From Asterias rubens (Eukaryota > Echinodermata > Asteroidea > Forcipulatida > Asteriidae), in the NCBI RefSeq assembly GCF_902459465.1, contig NW_022985709.1, positions 1 to 64,000 of the forward strand: a stretch of 64,000 nt of DNA, written 5' to 3'. Under the pieces are notes generated by a model. The model had not been told where the DNA came from. It saw only the letters and a program-made list of their open reading frames with translations, and did no database searches. This document shows positions 37,009 through 64,000 of the stretch, in pieces. Each line of letters begins with the position of its first letter. The first letter of the stretch is position 1. Both the position numbers and the translations under genes were made by a program.

Positions 37009-39723
37009 ATGTTGATCAAAGTAAAGGTAAGTCATTCCTTTTTTAGGTTTATACAAAAACCATTTGATGATTCTTAGTCTTTGTTCATAAACAGTATTTA
37101 AAATGTAACTATTTGTTCTTGTCTGGTTTTTTTTACAGACGCTGACGGGGAAGGAGGTATGTATTGTGGTGCGCCTTAGCCTGGTCAAGTCGACCTATTT
37201 TTCATTGTGGACAGGATCTTCTTTTTGTTAAAATGTTGGACTTTAATGGAAAAGGAAAAGTTTCCGTATGGCGCCACCACTTTTTCATTCGATATGAAAT
37301 AATATAGTATCTAATTTATCTCAATGAGATATCCTTTTTTGTAAAAATTAGTGAAAAAGTGGTGGCGCCATACGGAATGTTATCCATGGAAACAATTCTG
37401 CATCCTGCCACCACCTTTTCATTTGTTACAAGTATAATCTACTATTAAAAATTTTTTTTTAACAAAATAAGAATAAAAATAAAAATAAATATAATAAGAT
37501 TAGTTAGTTAGATTGGGCCCCTAAAACTTAAATTTAAAAGACAGTGGACACTATGGTCATTGTTGGTAATTGTCAAAGACCAGTCTTCTCACTTGGCTTG
37601 GTGGTGTGTATCTCAACATATGCATAAAATAACAAACCTGTGAAAATTTGTTTGAGCTCAAGCGGTCGTCAAAGTTGCGAGATAATAATGAGAAGAAAAA
37701 AAAACCTTGTCATTTGAAGTTGTGTGCTTTCAGATGCTTGAAGTTGATTTCGTGACCTCCAATTCTAAATATATGAGGTCTCAAAATCAAATTCGTTGAA
37801 AATTACTTCTTTCTCGAAACTACGTCACTTCCGAGGGAGCTGTTTCTCACAATGTTTTATACTATCAACCTCTCCCCATTACGAGTAGGCCCCTAATCAA
37901 GAAAGGTTTTATGATATTATTATTTTGAGTAACTACCAATAGTGTCCACTGCTTTTAAGAAGAACAATAAGAATAGATTGGCCCTAACTTCTAACCCTAA
38001 TCCTTTTTTAAATTATTTTTTAAGGTAGTTTTTGGTATGCTAATATTTGTGTAATCACTGCGAAAAAAAACCCACTTAACACTTATCTCTACTTCTAACT
38101 AAGACAAAGAGAAGGGTTTTGCCCAATTGTGTTTTGGTTGTTCTGTATTTTAACTTCATTGCATGTGAAGGAAGAAGATTGTTATTGTTAATGTTATTAG
38201 AGAGTTTGGATAATATAGGATAGTGGCTTCTTTATTAGTGTTCATATCAGTCACTCAGTAATGCTCATACATAGCGCTTCAACATTCAGGATTTTCCTGC
38301 AAGGTATGTGCTGTGGGACTACGTTTGAATTTTTTGAGACCTACTCCTTTTCAAATATTGCCGTTTCATGCAAGTTGCATTTTGCCAGAGAATAATGAGG
38401 TGATATATTATTTCTTTATTTAATTTCTCAGATTGAAATCGACATAGAGCCAACAGATAAGGTAATTGAAAAAACAAAACAATTATTTTGCATCCTTCGT
38501 TCTCAGTCAAACCAACACTGTTGATCAGGTTTCTCGGACTTCCAAGCTACACAACAGCATTGTAGAATACTCTCATACCAGTATAGTTTCTTCCCAATTG
38601 TCATCTGTATCTGGAATGCCCTACCAGCCTCCATGGTTTCAGCTCAGTTTCTGGAGATCTTCTGGAGCCACCTGAATCCAGTCACCCTCAAATAGGTTAC
38701 CACACCGACATCTTTTTACTTGCATCTTGACTTCAGTTTGCAGCACATTTTGTTGATATGTGTTCCTGTGACCAGGCACATTTGCGAATGTACAAATATA
38801 CTCCTCTTAATGGAAGATAGCTAGATACAGTGATTCAAATAAGGCGTCATTGAATTCATTACCAGAAGTATAGCAATAACATAACAATGGAGACTTTCCT
38901 GATTTTCACCACTGCTACAAACCCAGTACCATGCCCGCTGAGTGCAGTTTGCAAATTAAATACTGTATTTTTACTCTTTCTGTTCCTGATTTTACGCTTT
39001 CTAGGTTGAAAGGATAAAGGAAAGAGTAGAGGAGAAAGAAGGAATACCACCACCCCAACAGAGACTTATCTTCAGTGGCAAACAAATGTAAGTTTCACCA
39101 GGGAAAGTTTCTTCCAAATAATGTTGACGCTATTGTTACTTTGATTGAGGTACATGCAAGATGCAAAACATGTAGTGCAAACTGGATTTGTTTAGAATTG
39201 TTGTTACAATTGCGACAAGAAAGCAACATACAGGCAGTCATAAGAAGATAAAAATTGTAACTTTGAAACATATTTGGTTTGCGGTAACACCATGTGTATA
39301 TTTGAGAACTTGTCTTGCTCTATTCTACTACGCAGAGCAGATTTTTTTGGAATTAGGGAAACTTCTAAGTTTTGAAAAGAACTGTCGTGCTTTTTAACTA
39401 CTACCTGGACGGAAGGTAGACAATCGGCTGGTACTACTACTTTAGCTGCAGTGGATCGAGGGGACTTCTCGTATAGACTAGCCTAAGACTAGCTTGCACG
39501 CGTCGTCAGTAATCTGTATTTGGATTCAAGAAAGTTTGCCATTGAAAGCACCCACGCGGTCATAAATATAGTGAATTCACACTCATTTGTGGATTCCCCT
39601 CCTCTAACCAAGCTTGACCTCCTTTCTGCCCTCAGGAATGACGACAAGACGGCCCAAGAGTACAAAGTTCAAGGAGGATCTGTGCTTCATCTAGTCCTCG
39701 CCCTGAGAGGGGGCTCGCTGTGA
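37009..39723 (+). CDS. NEDD8 ubiquitin-like modifier (complete, five exons)
   Basis: NEDD8 is conjugated to cullins and other proteins by the NAE1-UBA3 / UBC12 cascade and activates cullin-RING ligases. Exons are 37009-37026, 37139-37156, 38432-38461, 39005-39087 and 39636-39723; the frame closes across all GT/AG junctions. The 78-residue product runs [22 protein letters not shown], then [20 protein letters not shown] and LIFSGKQM, and ends [11 protein letters not shown]. It is almost identical to animal NEDD8 apart from small changes ([17 protein letters not shown]). The mature 76-residue form ends in LRGG; the two-residue SL tail must be removed by a processing protease such as NEDP1/SENP8 or UCHL3. 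The first two exons are only 18 coding bases each. Residue 72 is alanine (LALRGG), the family feature separating NEDD8 from ubiquitin. Confidence 0.98.
37262..37377. mobile_element. 116-bp GGCGCC foldback MITE in NEDD8 intron 2
   Basis: Perfect 26-bp inverted ends beginning TTCCGTATGGCGCCACCACT. Same length and ends as the copy at 61623-61738. Confidence 0.92.
37534..37958 (-). mobile_element. MITE-A copy in NEDD8 intron 2
   Basis: TTAA-bounded, ends AAGACAGTGGACACTATGG / AGTGTCCACTGCTTTTAA. Small internal insertions make it longer than other copies. Confidence 0.9.
38520..38690 (+). mobile_element. Decayed LINE fragment in NEDD8 intron 3
   Basis: One frame reads [20 protein letters not shown], followed by [10 protein letters not shown], matching the 'FFPRTI..WN.LPAS.VSA..LE.FK' end of a LINE reverse transcriptase. 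Short and decayed. Confidence 0.6.
39262..39455 (+). repeat. FB-4 copy in NEDD8 intron 4
   Basis: Contains GGTTTGCGGTAACACCATGT, GAGAACTTGTCTTGC and GAAAAGAACTGTCGTGCTTT. Confidence 0.78.
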
Positions 39724-39979
39724 CCCACTAGGAGCAACAACTTAAAGAAAAGATCAGTAAAACAGAATTTCAGTAGAAAATATCATAACTCATGCATCTG
39801 TGGCTAGAGGGCCAGGCAGTTACGTTCAAATGTTACAAGCTTTACTTGAACTTTTTGACTTGAACCTAACTCCTCAAGATTTGTAGAATCCATTGGTCCG
39901 GAATCCACTAGCGAGGAACTATCTAAGACTCAAATGTATCTGCTATCTTTTGTACATGAGAAGCTCGGCATGGTGGTTT

Positions 39980-40217
39980 GGCAATGTAGTACCACTTTGG
40001 TTGGATTTTCATGGATTTGGGGTTCAAAATTAAGGGCAAATTCTTTTTGCTGTAATCTCACAATGTTATTACTGTTGAAGTATGCTAAGTAAGGCGTATT
40101 ATACAGATTGATGTGGAGTTTACAATTTTGTGAAATGCTTAAATGAGGTGGGATTTTTTTTCTTTTTCTTGGGGGGGGTGCGTTTGGGGGTTAGGAGGCC
40201 TAAAGAAAGGGAAAACT
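39980..40217 (+). repeat. NEDD8 3' region duplicated downstream at 42600-42795
   Basis: Shares TTTCATGGATTTGGGGTTCA, CTGTTGAAGTATGCTAAG, GAAATGCTTAAATGAG and GGGGGTTAGGAGGCCTAAAG with 42600-42795, in the same order and orientation. This copy lies between the NEDD8 stop and its likely poly(A) signal. Confidence 0.85.
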
Positions 40218-40528
40218 ACCGGTAATAAAAAAAAAAATCTCTAATGTTAAATGTTCAAATGTACATGTATTGCTTTGGCATCTGTGTTCTTCGTGGATTT
40301 AACTATGTCAAATGCTCAGAGGGAAGGGATTTGTTTTGGTTTCAAACTGACTCGGAAAATGGGTCAACTTGAAAAAAAAAATGTAGCATTACATTTGCAA
40401 TGTACATGCATTGCTGTTTTTGTTTGGAGAGTCACATGTGCAGAATTTTACCGTTCTGTGTTTTGCTTGGTACTTGAATTGGCCAAAACATTTTTTGGGG
40501 GGTCTTTGTTTATAAAAACAAGAATTAA

Positions 40529-40534
40529 AATAAA
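40529..40534 (+). terminator. Likely NEDD8 poly(A) signal AATAAA
   Basis: AATAAA about 806 bp after the NEDD8 stop, followed by G/T-rich sequence. Best candidate by position; not proven. Confidence 0.5.
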
Positions 40535-41429
40535 GTGCTAACCCAACTGGTATGTATCTATGACTAGTTTTTGAAAGGGGTTGTGGGGGGGGGGGGGGGG
40601 GTTAATGGTGTTTTTTTTAAAAACTGTATCACAAATTGTGTTTCACAATCGATGGCATGCTTAAAGTAATTTATTGTTATCTGAGAGCAAAAATTGAAAA
40701 ACAAAACAAAAAGTGTTATATTGAAAACAAGGTTGTGAACTTTTCTGTGTAGCTTCAGTGAACCTTGCTGGACCCACACAAATGACTAGGAACTAATCCT
40801 TGACGAGACTGTTGAATGAGGTGCATGCTGGTCTAGCTTGACCAGCATCGGGCCTGGAGTGTGCGTACCCAGTATTTGCGATAAGCTCATGGCATGCCCA
40901 AAAGTTTTCTTTTCTGTGTATGGTTCACATACATTTCTACTGTTGATTTAATATGTAAAACTAATCGACATTGTAAAAACTTAACATACTCTTTTTTGTT
41001 TACAGAGATTTACCATGTAAACTGGACAGTCCTTTGTGTTAAATTATGTTTAGTAGTACTGTAAGTACCACTAGGTACGAAACCTATTGTCTCATTATCA
41101 TGCAATTTTTGTTGAGGTTTTTGGCAACTTTTGTTAATTAAATTATTTAACAAAATACTCTTGACTGTCCGACTTTCTTCTTAAGTTTCTGTTATTATCC
41201 ATAGTAAGGCATGTCCAAAATGACAACTTCGGCTACAGCTTCGGCTAGATCAGCCGTCTGTCAGTGTTGAAGAATAGGCAGATATGCGTGATCTAGCCGT
41301 AGCCAAAGTCGACATCGCCATTTCGGAAAAAGCTTTATTGTGTTTAGTTATGTAGATTTCCGAGGGTTTTAAACCGAGGCGGCCACCGACCGATGCACCC
41401 TATGATGGCCGGCTCCCAACACTTTGGCC
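40535..41429. other. Intergenic between NEDD8 and the EGF gene tail
   Basis: No gene. A G18-type tract lies at about 40580-40601. A short foldback at 41212-41330 has arms ACTTCGGCTACAGC..GGCTAGATCA and TGATCTAGCCGTAGCCAAAG. Confidence 0.6.
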
Positions 41430-41743
41430 TTAAAGGGAAGGAACGTGTTTGGCAATTGTCAAAGACCAGTGTTCTCACTTAGTGTGTCTCAACATATACA
41501 TAAAATAACAAACCTGTGAATTTTGTTTTTGTGTGCTTTCAGATAGGAATAAAATACTTCTAGCTAGAAGTATTTTAATATTTTAGTGAGAAATTACCCC
41601 TTTTTCAAAAACTAGGTTACTTTAGAGGGAGTCGTTACCCACAATGTTTTATACTATCAACAGCTTGCCAATGCTAGTTACCAAGTCAGTTTTTGAGTTA
41701 ATATTTGTTTTGAGTAATTACCAAATGTGTACCTTCCCTTTAA
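41430..41743 (-). mobile_element. MITE-B copy
   Basis: TTAA-bounded, starts AAGGGAAGGAACGTGTTTGG and ends CCAAATGTGTACCTTCCCTT. Centre has the CTTCTAGCTAGAAG hairpin typical of MITE-B. Confidence 0.92.
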
Positions 41744-41907
41744 AGGTGGCATTCACAATGCTTCATCAGGCCGAGGATCTGGCAGTGCCCACTGTCAAAA
41801 ACTGAAATATTAAATACTTTTTGAGTGGAAGGGTCTTGGGGCAAGTACAAAAAGTGCATCTTTGATTAAAAATATAGCCTGTTGCCATGGTTACAGCCCT
41901 TTCAGGC

Positions 41908-42516
41908 ATTTGGCAGTGGCCACTATTGGTAATTACTCAAAATAATTATTGACATAAAACCTTTCTTGGTGACGAGTAGTGGGGAGAGGTTGATGGTATA
42001 GAACATTATGTGAGAAACGGCTCCCTCTGAAGTGCCATAGTTTTCGAGAAAGAAGTAACTTTCCATGAATTTGATTTAGATACCTCAGATTTAGAACTTG
42101 AGGTCTCGAAATCAACCATCTAAACGCACACACCTTCATGTGACAAGGGTTATTTTTCTTTCATTATTATCTTGCAACTTTGATGACTGATTGAGCTCAA
42201 ATTTTCACAGGTTTGTTGTTTTATGCATATGTTGAGATACACCAACTGTGAAGGCTAGTCTTTGACAATTACCAGTAGTGTCAGGAGCAAACATGAACCA
42301 GTGTCCAATATTGTTCTATGGACCCCTAAGCATGGGAGGAGGAAACCTGGTAGACCGGCAATAACTTACACGGACATTCTCAAAATGGACAAGGGACTAG
42401 AATCAACAGATTTCAAGTCGGCAATGGGGGACAGGAAGGCTTGGGGAACCGTCGTGATTCGACGACACCACTCGACTTAAGCAAGCAAGTAAGCAAGCAG
42501 TGTCTACTGCCTTTAA
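41908..42516 (+). mobile_element. MITE-A copy with a nested LINE fragment
   Basis: Starts TTTGGCAGTGGCCACTATTG. The right end GTGTCTACTGCCTTTAA is separated from the body by a 216-bp insertion at 42283-42498. Confidence 0.92.
42283..42498 (+). mobile_element. 5'-truncated LINE with target duplication
   Basis: Encodes VLWTPKHGRRKPGRPAITYT, then DRKAWGTVVIRRH and a TAA stop at 42478-42480. This resembles the C-terminal tail of some non-LTR retrotransposon proteins. The 3' end is an (AAGC)n tail. The duplicate AGTGTC flanks it (42277-42282 and 42499-42504). Confidence 0.85.
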
Positions 42517-42599
42517 GGCAAATTTTGGGGTATGAAAAACCTTTTTTGTCACTACAAAGTATCACCCATAGTCTTTCTTGAGAAAACAAATTGATATAA

Positions 42600-42795
42600 A
42601 TTCCACCACTTTTGTTGGACTTTCATGGATTTGGGGTTCAAATAAAGGGCTAATTTTTTGCTCCATGGAAACTCACAAGGTTATCACTGTTGAAGTATGC
42701 TAAGGGTATATACAGAGGGATGTGGACTTAACAATTTTTGAAATGCTTAAATGAGTTTGGGGGTTAGGAGGCCTAAAGAAAGAGACAACTTAAGG
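42600..42795 (+). repeat. Second copy of the NEDD8 3' region
   Basis: See 39980-40217; order and orientation are conserved, with small deletions. Confidence 0.85.
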
Positions 42796-44418
42796 GGCAA
42801 TAGTTTTACGTTGTATTGGCATGAAAATTGTTGTTTACCTCTTTTTAAATTTGATGAAAATTTAAATTGTTGTTTACCTCTTTTTAAATTTGATGAAAAT
42901 TAATATTGTACACAGAGTGCACAAATGTCATAATTTCTTCATTCCATCTTGTTGCTTTTTTTATATCTTGTCGCTACCATGGCAACGTCTTTATGTTTGG
43001 GGTAAATATTTTTCCAATGATGGAGCACAACTGACATGTGAATATAAGCAGCTAATTTTTTTTTTTTTTTAACCCTCCTTAAAAAATATATGCAACCAAA
43101 TATACATCATATTCTGTCCCCTCACGTAGGGGTCTTGGAAAGCAGTACTCGAGCCCGCCTGTGGTTGACCAAGTGAGTGAGTGAGTGAAAAAAAGCCTCC
43201 ACCTTTACATACATGAATGTCTCTTGCACTTGCTGACAATTTCTTACTCTTTTTGTCATAGGTCAAATATCATGCCTGCTGGTACACATTCTGAAGGTTA
43301 AAACCAAAAATAAAATACAGTTTATATCACAATATCATTTTTAAAAACACCTATAGACATTTATTAAAAAAAAAAAACACTTGTTGGATAGATACAATTG
43401 GTTACAGCTTCTTCATGGTTAAAATATTTGCAGTAAAAATACATGTACATGTAGTATTAAAAAAGCAGAGAAAAATTAAATGATACCCTTATTAATTACT
43501 TGAAAACACCCTCTTGCATGGCTGTAATCCGAATTGAAAGGTATGGTCATACTTTTTGTAACTACCCCCAAAATAAAATTGTGTAATTGTTATCTAAGCA
43601 TCATGTAACATTGAAAAGTAGGGTCATACTTTGGTAATTACCCCAAACAGAAATTGTGTAATTGTTATCACACAACCTACTGGTTACGATAGTAAGCTTT
43701 CTGCAAAGTTATATGTCTGAAGTGCGCTAGTTGATTAGAAATCAATGAAAGTATGTCAACAATTTCTAATCCCCCACGGATTCCCCTGGAGGCAACTTTT
43801 GGGAATGTCTAGGGTGGGCGTTGGAATGCTGCTATAAAAACAGCCACATGTACAGTTGATTGCTACTAAATATTTATGGAGTAAACGGGTAACTGCAAGG
43901 GCAGATAATGGTCCGTTACATTGATTAAGCTATTCTGATGAGCCACATACTATAGCAGCACAGGCTATACTTCCCAGGAAGCTGAGATGGTGTAAGAAAT
44001 GAAATCCATTTCAAACGTTTGTTTCCAGTTATCACAGATAGAATGTTTAACTCAGAATGGGAAAGTGAAAATTTGAGAACTTATCACATATGACCTTTGA
44101 CATGAAATGGAAAAAGGTTAAGTCTTGCCGGCATAAATTTGCAGCCACTATGGCTCATTAGTTTTCATTAAAAAAAAAAAAAAATGAAAAAGTACTTTTT
44201 TACCCCAAAGAAACAACTCCAACAAGAAAATATGCAGATGACCGGAGAAAAGATTTTACTTTTTTTCAAATCACCGGATAAAATGGATTGTTGACCAAAT
44301 TCTGTTATTGATAAGTTTTATATTTAATTAAGTTTTTTCTTCATCATACATCTTCCTCCCTAATATGCTGACAGAACCTGTTTGTATGAAGAGCACAGCC
44401 TTATCTACAACATTTTCT
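42796..44418. other. 3' flank of the EGF gene with short tandem duplications
   Basis: 42822-42900 is two tandem copies of about 38 bp (TTGTTGTTTACCTCTTTTTA). 43540-43680 is two copies of about 75 bp (GGTCATACTTT.GTAA, AATTGTGTAATTGTTATC). The EGF 3' UTR (minus strand) probably covers 43.3-44.4 kb. No gene otherwise. Confidence 0.6.
43360..43365 (-). terminator. Candidate EGF gene poly(A) signal
   Basis: AATAAA on the minus strand, about 1.05 kb after the stop codon at 44419. Chosen by position only. Confidence 0.35.
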
Positions 44419-61966
<17,548 letters not shown>

Positions 61967-64000
61967 CTAAAAGTATTGAAGAACAAAAACGGTTTGGTTT
62001 GATTTTACCCTTAGGTCCACGTGGGAAGGATACATGTATGCGTGTACATGTAGATGTAACATGTACATGTGGTGTTATGCCAGAAAGAGAGAAGTCAATT
62101 TCGCGACGGTAGGACGAGTAACGGAAAACCACATGTTACAGTTTGGTGAAATCGTCAGCACTCCAGCAGGCCGCTTTGAAGGTTTGGCGGGACACATTTT
62201 GTTGTTTACAACGCAGTGGGTTTGGTACTGTATACTCCCAATTACCTGTCTTGAGACGAGACTACGTTTCTAGTTTCTACGTTTCTAGTTATTGCATAGT
62301 GCTCATTCTTTGAGGATTCAAAATGAAATCCCAAATTCCATACAGTAATTATTATAACGCCTTTATGCACTTCTCCCCTACTGCAGGATTATTTCAAAAA
62401 TCGTTGCAACGTAGTCTCATACTCAAGTCAAAAATTGACAGTTTACAGAACAAAACCCCTCACAGCCGTGTCAAAAAAACAAAAAACTAATTATTTTTAC
62501 AGAATTGCCACATATCAAAAATCACGAGAGTGGCCATTTTGATGGAACAGACAAAACAATTCTTTGGTTTTTTTTTTTTAGAAGGTAGGTTTGATGGTTC
62601 GAACATGTGTTCTTCCGTTATGGAGATTTTTATATGCAGTATACACCCGAACCACAAGGTAGGCCTATAGTACATGTTTACACCTTAATCGGTATATTGT
62701 CTAGGTTTTTGTAGAAATTTATTTCAGACCTGAAGAATCCCTGATGCAAACAAAGTCTTTTATCCATATCTGAAAGCACACAAATTCGTCAATGCATAGT
62801 TGAGAATACCCTGAGTGAGAACACTGGTCTTTGACAATTATCAATAGTGTACCTTTTCTTTAAAACGTGTCGCCGCGGCATTGGTTCAATTACCAACATG
62901 AAAGTCAGTTCTTCATTTTTCACCGACAAATGTCCCCCAAGTCCCCAGGGTTAACGAACAACAGCTGGTTAACGACATTGACCTTGGTAGAAGGCTCATG
63001 GGTCCCCATACACAATCTGTGGTTGAGGTTCCCTTGTTACTGATATAGTTTCGATTACCATTGACAAGCTAGCTCTGTGAAGTGATGCCGGTGTTTTCAG
63101 CTGATTATGCGCTCAATCCGTGTGAAAAATCATCATCAACAGCAACTTGAAGCTTATATTCTTTCGCCCGGATTTAAAAACAAGATGGCAACCTTTCCAC
63201 AAAAACTTGTTATTATTTATTTCAAAAATTAGAGCACTTTCAGCTGCAATTCCAACTGCTCTTTCTACACCGATAAACCTTTTCTACCTCCATGGATAAA
63301 CCATAAATTCCATGGAGTCGGATAAACAGACTTTGAAAACAGCAAATCCGTGACTGCCTTACAAGAAGGCGTTGATTGTTTGTGTTTTCTTTGATTTACT
63401 TTGAGTTCAACAGGCACCCGTGTCTTTGGTGTCCCAGGCAAGGGTTTCAAACGAAATATTATTTTATAAAAACCCATATACATGTAGTTTTGTTTTCCTT
63501 GTGAATTTCAAAAGCTATGTATTGAAAGGCCATTTGAAAAAGTCCAATGTCAGCCAATAAACAAGTTGAGGTTTAAAAGAAAGAAAAAAACTACTTCATT
63601 TCCGATTTTTGTTTTCACAAAAAAGGGAAAAATCCCACTGCAGCTGTTTTTATACAGATCTGACTCCCATGTCTGTGTGATCATTACGCCTACACATTTC
63701 TCATCCCTGCGGCAGACATGCATGCCAACCCCTTATCTAAATGTCATTAAATTCTGAGTCCAATTAAAGTTCCTAGAAAACTGATAGAACAGATGTTTTC
63801 TCTCCAGTAAACGTAGTCTTGGTTCCAAGACCATTGGTGTTGCGCGGTCACACACAACCAACGTTCCGATTATGCACGGCAAAAACTGTACACGCTTGTA
63901 ATGAACGAACGCTAGCGGGCGCTCTGTTTCTCTGATTTAGATCTACCATGGTCTTGGACTTTTGCAACGACGGGTCTTAACTTTTTTATTGTTTTTCGGC
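61967..64000. other. Intron upstream of EGF1; no exon found
   Basis: No further EGF or other coding exon recognised on either strand. A MITE-B right-end fragment lies at about 62740-62863 (ATCAATAGTGTACCTTTTCT). Two GTCTTGG motifs in opposite settings near 63818 and 63951 hint at another repeat. Confidence 0.55.

Noticed and set aside
42262..42480. A short host gene with HGRRKPGRP sequence
   Set aside because: Flanked by target duplicates and an (AAGC)n tail inside a MITE; it is a truncated retrotransposon.

Overview
This window is animal nuclear DNA, not bacterial. It is AT-rich, genes are split into many short exons with GT/AG junctions, and introns are packed with small transposons. The gene set (Piezo, GMP reductase, NEDD8, a many-EGF protein) and the repeat style suggest a marine invertebrate deuterostome, most likely an echinoderm such as a sea star. 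The species call is inference.

Layout. 1-1546 is an 8-bp satellite. 2304-7912 (+) holds the last six exons of the mechanosensitive channel Piezo. 7913-18590 is its 3' tail plus intergenic DNA with a minisatellite and stacked MITEs. 18591-34036 (-) is a complete nine-exon GMP reductase gene (348 residues). 34037-37008 separates it head-to-head from NEDD8. 37009-39723 (+) is a complete five-exon NEDD8 gene (78 residues). 44419-61966 (-) is the 3' part of a secreted or membrane EGF-repeat gene: 18 one-exon EGF modules, then two exons encoding an EMI-like cysteine module and the stop. Its 5' exons lie beyond the right edge. All exon boundaries were read by eye from splice consensus, reading frame and family similarity. 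The reading frames close exactly across every junction.

The four genes are not a pathway: Piezo is a mechanically gated cation channel, GMPR does purine salvage, NEDD8 is a ubiquitin-like modifier, and the EGF protein is probably extracellular.

Repeat families named here: MITE-A (about 380 bp, TTAA-bounded, ends AGGCAGTGGACAC / GTGTCCACTGCCT); MITE-B (relative with ends AAGGGAAGGTACACG); FB-2 (about 370-bp foldback with subterminal GTAGATCAAG or GTACTTTTT motifs); FB-4 (element with GGTAACACCATGTGTGTAT ends); a 116-bp GGCGCC foldback; two or more tRNA-derived SINE families; and many 5'-truncated LINE 3' ends recognisable by the reverse-transcriptase C-terminal 'LWN-LP...FK..LK..LF' pattern. 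Several nested insertions keep their target duplications or have an empty-site relative in the same window, so insertion order can be read.

I saw no clearly new biological system. The most interesting items are the duplicated splice junctions in Piezo introns, the satellite abutting a GMPR acceptor, the C-terminal EMI-like module after 18 EGFs, long palindromes beside EGF splice donors, the dated nested transposons, and a duplicated stretch of the NEDD8 3' region.
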